A stretch of 64,000 nucleotides of DNA. It comes from an uncultured Rhodocyclaceae bacterium (GTDB lineage: Bacteria; Pseudomonadota; Gammaproteobacteria; Burkholderiales; Rhodocyclaceae). The notes under the pieces were generated by a model, which saw only the letters and a program-made list of their open reading frames with translations, did not search any database and was not told the origin of the DNA. Numbering within the stretch: position 1 is the first letter of the stretch; each line of letters begins with the position of its first letter. Below are positions 60,626 through 64,000 of the stretch, piece by piece. Made by a program: the position numbers and the translations under genes. Location: positions 62,001 through 126,000 of the forward strand of contig CAKQRL010000004.1 of NCBI GenBank assembly GCA_934271525.1. The letters are read 5' to 3'.

Positions 60626-61990
60626 ATGAAATTACTCAATTATTTTCGGGGTGAGGCTTTTTTAAGGGGAGAACATCCGCCTTCCAATAAAGAGCACAGC
60701 GCCAAGCAAAAAATTCGGCGACTGCCTTTTGCCAACCGCTTTGTGGTGCCACTTTCGCAACATATTGGCAAAGAATCCAAACCCATTGTGAAAGTAGGCG
60801 AGCACGTTTTGCGTGGCCAACCGATTGCGCGCGCCGATGGTTGGCTTTCTGTGCCGCATCACGCACCGGTTACAGGCGTGGTCAAAGCCATAGAATTGTT
60901 TGCTTCGGCGCGCGGCGTTTGGCAAAAATCCATCATTATTGAAGCCGAGCCGGGCAATCCACAAAATCAAATTTTGGGGGTGGATTTGTCGCTTGAATCG
61001 GCACAATCTTCCGATATTATCCAAGCCATTTGGGATTGCGGAATGGTTGGTTTGGGCGGCGCGGCATTTCCGGCGCATGCCAAGTTAAGCGTGCCCAAAC
61101 AAGCCGAAGTGCACACTTTGTTGGTCAATGGTTGTGAGTGCGAACCTTATTTGACGTGTGACCACCGCTTAATGTTAGAAAACCCCAATGATTTGTTGCT
61201 GGGCATTCGCTACGCAATGAAAGCATCGGGCGCCGTGCGCGCGATTATCGGCATTGAAGACAACAAAGCCGATGCGGTGGATATTGTGCAAAAAGCCATT
61301 GCCCAAATGAATTTATCCGATGCCGAAATTTTATGCGAAATGGTGCCCACCAAATACCCGCAAGGCTCTGAAAAAATGCTGATTATGGCGCTTTTTGGCG
61401 TGGAATTGGCATCGGGCGCTTTGCCAATTTCTTTGGGAATGGTGGTCAATAATGTGGGCACTTTAACCGCATTGGGACAATTATTACCACAAGGACAAGG
61501 TTTGGTGGAACGCGTGGTGACCATTACTGGTCCGGGTGTTAAAAATCCCGGCAATTATTTGATTCCGCTGGGCACGCCTGTGCGTTTTGTGCTGGATTAT
61601 GTCGGCTTAAAAGAATCAGAAAGCCATCAAGTGATTTTGGGCGGCCCGATGATGGGGCAAGCCATTGCATCATTGGATGTGCCCATTACCAAAGGCACTT
61701 CAGGCGTGTTGGTTTTTCGCAAAGAAGATATGTTGCAAAAAGACAATCTTCAAACTTACCCGTGCATCAAATGCGGCGCGTGCGTGGAAAGTTGCCCGAT
61801 GGGATTAAATCCTTCTGCCTTGGGAATGCTGGCTTCCAAACGCGAATACGAATTGATGGCATCGCGCTACCACTTGGGCGATTGCTTTGAATGCGGTTGT
61901 TGCACATTTGTTTGTCCTTCAAACATTCCGCTTGTGCAACAATTCCGTGTATCCAAACAAATTTTAAGAGAAAGGGCGGCTAGCCAATGA
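60626..61990 (+). CDS. rnfC: Rnf electron transport complex subunit C
   Basis: The 454-residue peripheral subunit that holds the NADH/FMN site and two [4Fe-4S] clusters. It has the Rnf-Nqr A-like start (HIGKESKPIVKVGEHVLRGQ), LVNGCECEPYLTCD, and the ferredoxin motifs C380-x2-C383-x2-C386-x3-C390 and C420-x2-C423-x2-C426-x3-C430. It lacks the long Ala-rich tail of E. coli RsxC. The stop overlaps rnfD as ATGA. Confidence 0.96.
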   Translation: MKLLNYFRGEAFLRGEHPPSNKEHSAKQKIRRLPFANRFVVPLSQHIGKESKPIVKVGEHVLRGQPIARADGWLSVPHHAPVTGVVKAIELFASARGVWQKSIIIEAEPGNPQNQILGVDLSLESAQSSDIIQAIWDCGMVGLGGAAFPAHAKLSVPKQAEVHTLLVNGCECEPYLTCDHRLMLENPNDLLLGIRYAMKASGAVRAIIGIEDNKADAVDIVQKAIAQMNLSDAEILCEMVPTKYPQGSEKMLIMALFGVELASGALPISLGMVVNNVGTLTALGQLLPQGQGLVERVVTITGPGVKNPGNYLIPLGTPVRFVLDYVGLKESESHQVILGGPMMGQAIASLDVPITKGTSGVLVFRKEDMLQKDNLQTYPCIKCGACVESCPMGLNPSALGMLASKREYELMASRYHLGDCFECGCCTFVCPSNIPLVQQFRVSKQILRERAASQ

Positions 61991-63168
61991 ATTTAGTAGA
62001 AATTCGGCCTTCTCCGCATATTAAAGGCCCCAAAAGCGTGGAAACCATTATGTTCCATGTGATGTCGGTGTGCATCATTTTGGCGGCATATTTTGTTTTT
62101 CAATATGGTTTATCGGCATTGTTGTCCATTGTGGTGATTGTGGCTTCTTGCCTTTTAACGGAACGTTTTTTAATTCAAACGGGCACGCAATCGGGTTCGT
62201 TAAAAGATTATTCCGCTTGCATTACAGGCTTGTTGCTGGCTTTAACCTTGCCGCCCGGTTTTCCACTTTGGATGGGCGCAATCTCTGGCATTGCCGCCAT
62301 TGCTTTGGGCAAAGGTTTGTTTGGCGGTTTGGGGTTTAATGTTTTTAATCCTGCTTTGGTTGGCAGAGCCTTTGCGCAAGCGGCGTTTCCCACTGCCATT
62401 GCCACTTATTCGCCTTCTATGTTGCCCAACCGCTTTATAGAATGCGTGCCTTCCACTTTGGCAATGCCGCTGATGGCGCCTGTTCCCATTCAAAATTGGA
62501 TTAGCCAACAACAAGTAGATGGCATTTCTTCCGCCACGCCTTTGGTGTTGTGGAAATTTGAAAATTTTTTAACGTCCACCGTGGATTTATTAAGCGGCGT
62601 AGGTCATCACGTGATGGCATCGCCTTCTCCGATTTTAATTTTGCTTTGCGGCATTTATTTGGCGTTTCGCCGATTTTTAGATTGGCGCATTCCCGCATCC
62701 GTTTTGGCAAGTGCCGCCATTTTTGCGGCGTTTTTGCATTGGTTGGATCCAGCCAAATTCCCACCCGTTTTGTTTACGTTGTGTTCAGGCGGTTTGGTTT
62801 TGGGTGCGGTTTTAATGGCAACGGATATGGCAACCTCACCCGTTACACCAAAAGGAATGTGGCTTTATGGTGCTTTAATTGGTTTTTTAACCATTATCAT
62901 TCGCCATTTTAGCGGTTTGCCCGAAGGCGTGATGTATGCCATTTTGCTGGGCAATGCCGCCACGCCCTTGATTGAACGCATTTCGCAACCCACGCCTTTT
63001 GGCAAAGGCGTGTTGGACAAACGCCAAAAAGGCGCCACCTATCCATTGCATCCCAGTTACATTTCCCGTGAAGAAGATGGCGCCGTGGCACCGAAAAAAA
63101 TCATCTTAAAAAACAAACCCAAACTCGAAGAACGCCGCAAACCACAACGCCCGGGAGAAAAACAATGA
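61987..63168 (+). CDS. rnfD: Rnf electron transport complex subunit D
   Basis: A 393-residue membrane subunit with about ten helices and a covalently bound FMN. The likely attachment residue is Thr184 in GISSATPL. The C-terminal 60 residues are hydrophilic and Lys/Arg-rich (from FGKGVLDKRQKG). Start ATG overlaps the rnfC stop and the stop overlaps the rnfG start, both as ATGA. A repeat-arm variant lies at 62574. Confidence 0.95.
   Translation: MNLVEIRPSPHIKGPKSVETIMFHVMSVCIILAAYFVFQYGLSALLSIVVIVASCLLTERFLIQTGTQSGSLKDYSACITGLLLALTLPPGFPLWMGAISGIAAIALGKGLFGGLGFNVFNPALVGRAFAQAAFPTAIATYSPSMLPNRFIECVPSTLAMPLMAPVPIQNWISQQQVDGISSATPLVLWKFENFLTSTVDLLSGVGHHVMASPSPILILLCGIYLAFRRFLDWRIPASVLASAAIFAAFLHWLDPAKFPPVLFTLCSGGLVLGAVLMATDMATSPVTPKGMWLYGALIGFLTIIIRHFSGLPEGVMYAILLGNAATPLIERISQPTPFGKGVLDKRQKGATYPLHPSYISREEDGAVAPKKIILKNKPKLEERRKPQRPGEKQ
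62574..62585. repeat. Possible repeat arm inside rnfD (two mismatches)
   Basis: GTCCACCGTGGA. In frame it gives Thr-Ser-Thr-Val-Asp, the usual arm-encoded peptide, in a loop. It may be a decayed arm. Confidence 0.4.
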
Positions 63169-63878
63169 AAGGCAATACACAAAAAATGATTGCCACGTTG
63201 GGCTTGGTTTCGGCTTTTTGTGGCTTGGTGATTGTGGGCGCTTACCAAAGCACGTTTGATGCGGTGCAAAACAACAAACGCATTGCCACTGAGCGCTCTA
63301 TTTTTAAAATTTTCCCAAAAGGCAAAAGCATTCAATCTTATGCTTTTGAAAACGGCAAAATAGAAAAAAACAACAATCCGGCGCAAAGCGATTTTTTTGC
63401 CGTTTATGACGAAAAAAATCATTTTTTGGGCATTGCGGCATTGGGACAAGCCAAAGGTTATGGCGACAATGTGCGCTTGATGTTTGCTTTTAATCCCCAA
63501 ACCAATGCCATTGAAGGTTTGGCGGTGATTGCAATGCGGGAGACGCCCGGCATTGGCGACAAAATTTTAACGGACAAAAACTTTTTGCAAAATTTTATTC
63601 AACTGGATGCCCGTTTGAATGCGGATTTTTCCGCCTTGGCCAATGAAATTGAAGTGGTTAAAAATGGCAAAAAAGAAAATCCTTGGCAAATTGAAGCCAT
63701 CAGCGGCGCCACCATTACTTCACGTGCGGTGGGCAAAGCCATTAACGATTCTGCGCAACTTCTTTTGCCCAAAATTGTGCCGCAACTTGCCGAATTTTCA
63801 AAAAATCCACGGTCAACTGAAAATAATTTTGAAAAAAATAAGACGTTGACCGTGGAAAATCTTGGAGAAACAAAATGA
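63165..63878 (+). CDS. rnfG: Rnf electron transport complex subunit G
   Basis: A 237-residue subunit with one N-terminal helix (about 8-26) and a periplasmic FMN domain. The FMN threonine is in SGATITSRAV (Thr183 or 185). The last 24 residues (from about 213, NPRSTENNFEKNK and LTVENLGETK) are encoded by a complete repeat pair and are unlike the family end. The stop TGA overlaps the rnfE ATG. Confidence 0.94.
   Translation: MKGNTQKMIATLGLVSAFCGLVIVGAYQSTFDAVQNNKRIATERSIFKIFPKGKSIQSYAFENGKIEKNNNPAQSDFFAVYDEKNHFLGIAALGQAKGYGDNVRLMFAFNPQTNAIEGLAVIAMRETPGIGDKILTDKNFLQNFIQLDARLNADFSALANEIEVVKNGKKENPWQIEAISGATITSRAVGKAINDSAQLLLPKIVPQLAEFSKNPRSTENNFEKNKTLTVENLGETK
63806..63856. repeat. Inverted repeat pair 20, inside the rnfG coding region
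   Basis: Arms TCCACGGTCAAC (63806-63817) and GTTGACCGTGGA (63845-63856), 51 bp (17 codons), core with TTTTGAAAAAAATA. It is translated in frame as part of the rnfG C-terminus and ends just before the GGAG of rnfE. Confidence 0.95.
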
Positions 63879-64000
63879 ATGCACAAAATTCTTTAACGGA
63901 AGAATTATTAGAAGGCATTTGGAAACAAAATCCCATTTTTGTGATGACCTTGGGAATGTGCCCCACATTGGCGGTGACGGTTTCCGCCGTGAATGCGCTT
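63875..64000 (+). CDS. rnfE: Rnf electron transport complex subunit E, 5' part
   Basis: The window ends after 42 codons. The N-terminus (LTEELLEGIWKQNPIFVMTLGMCPTLAVT) is typical of RnfE, a membrane subunit. GGAG (63864-63867) stands 7 nt before ATG 63875, directly after a repeat arm. The start overlaps the rnfG stop as ATGA. Order rnfB-nifJ-C-D-G-E suggests rnfA follows. Confidence 0.93.
   Translation, partial: MNAQNSLTEELLEGIWKQNPIFVMTLGMCPTLAVTVSAVNAL

Overview
The window looks like chromosomal DNA of a Gram-negative bacterium, most likely an AT-leaning betaproteobacterium of anaerobic or facultative habit. The betaproteobacterial signs are a DUF1631 protein, the run fmdB - DUF502 - aspS, alaA next to hom, a lytic transglycosylase divergent from 5-formyltetrahydrofolate cyclo-ligase, and class II lysS. 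The anaerobic signs are menA (menaquinone), a very long pyruvate:ferredoxin oxidoreductase with a fused ferredoxin domain, and an Rnf complex. This placement is inferred from gene families and gene order, not from a database search. No insertion sequence, prophage or CRISPR array is visible.

Layout. 1-11 kb: AI-2E family transporter end, ruvB, tRNA-Lys, a secreted Pro-rich protein, tRNA-Pro, ispB-lysS, menA, uvrC, pgsA, a two-subunit ThrE/YjjPB-type exporter, trmL and an Ala-Glu-Asp tRNA array. 11-28 kb: 5-FCL and a lytic transglycosylase diverging from one overlapping start, DUF1631, rbgA, typA, alaA-hom, a TrmB-like methyltransferase, ppiD, glnA, a cation efflux protein and nadA. 28-47 kb: two paralogous membrane proteins joining a YidC/Oxa1-like N-terminus to a sulfatase-superfamily C-terminus, with mutL, an HDOD protein, queF, leuS, an MFS transporter, fmdB-DUF502-aspS, a degenerate secreted RNase-like protein, a double ABC ATPase and cysM between them. 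47-50 kb: a complete amino-acid (perhaps cysteine) ABC importer. 50-64 kb: ftsK, a 373-bp gap with perfect DnaA boxes, pgeF, then rnfB-nifJ-rnfC-rnfD-rnfG-rnfE, the last cut by the window end.

The dominant unexplained structure is a short repeat with the 12-base arm GTTNACCGTGGA (N mostly G or T). I count 20 inverted pairs and 14 clear single arms, about 54 arms in 64 kb. Nineteen pairs have inward arms around an A/T core, and 14 of the 20 are exactly 51 bp long. Nearly all pairs are intergenic. Single arms also lie inside genes, where they often encode Ser-Thr-Val-Glu/Asn in linkers, and at gene edges, where they supply GTG start codons or TAA stops. One complete pair lies inside the rnfG coding sequence. 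Density and the mix of terminator-like pairs and single arms recall DNA-uptake sequences of Neisseria and Pasteurellaceae; a REPIN/MITE-like element is the main alternative. The arm matches no uptake-sequence dialect I know.

Working together: pyruvate oxidation by NifJ would reduce ferredoxin (possibly its own fused domain), and Rnf would pass those electrons to NAD+ while pumping ions. MenA supports a menaquinone-linked chain, and YjjPB may export an organic or amino acid.
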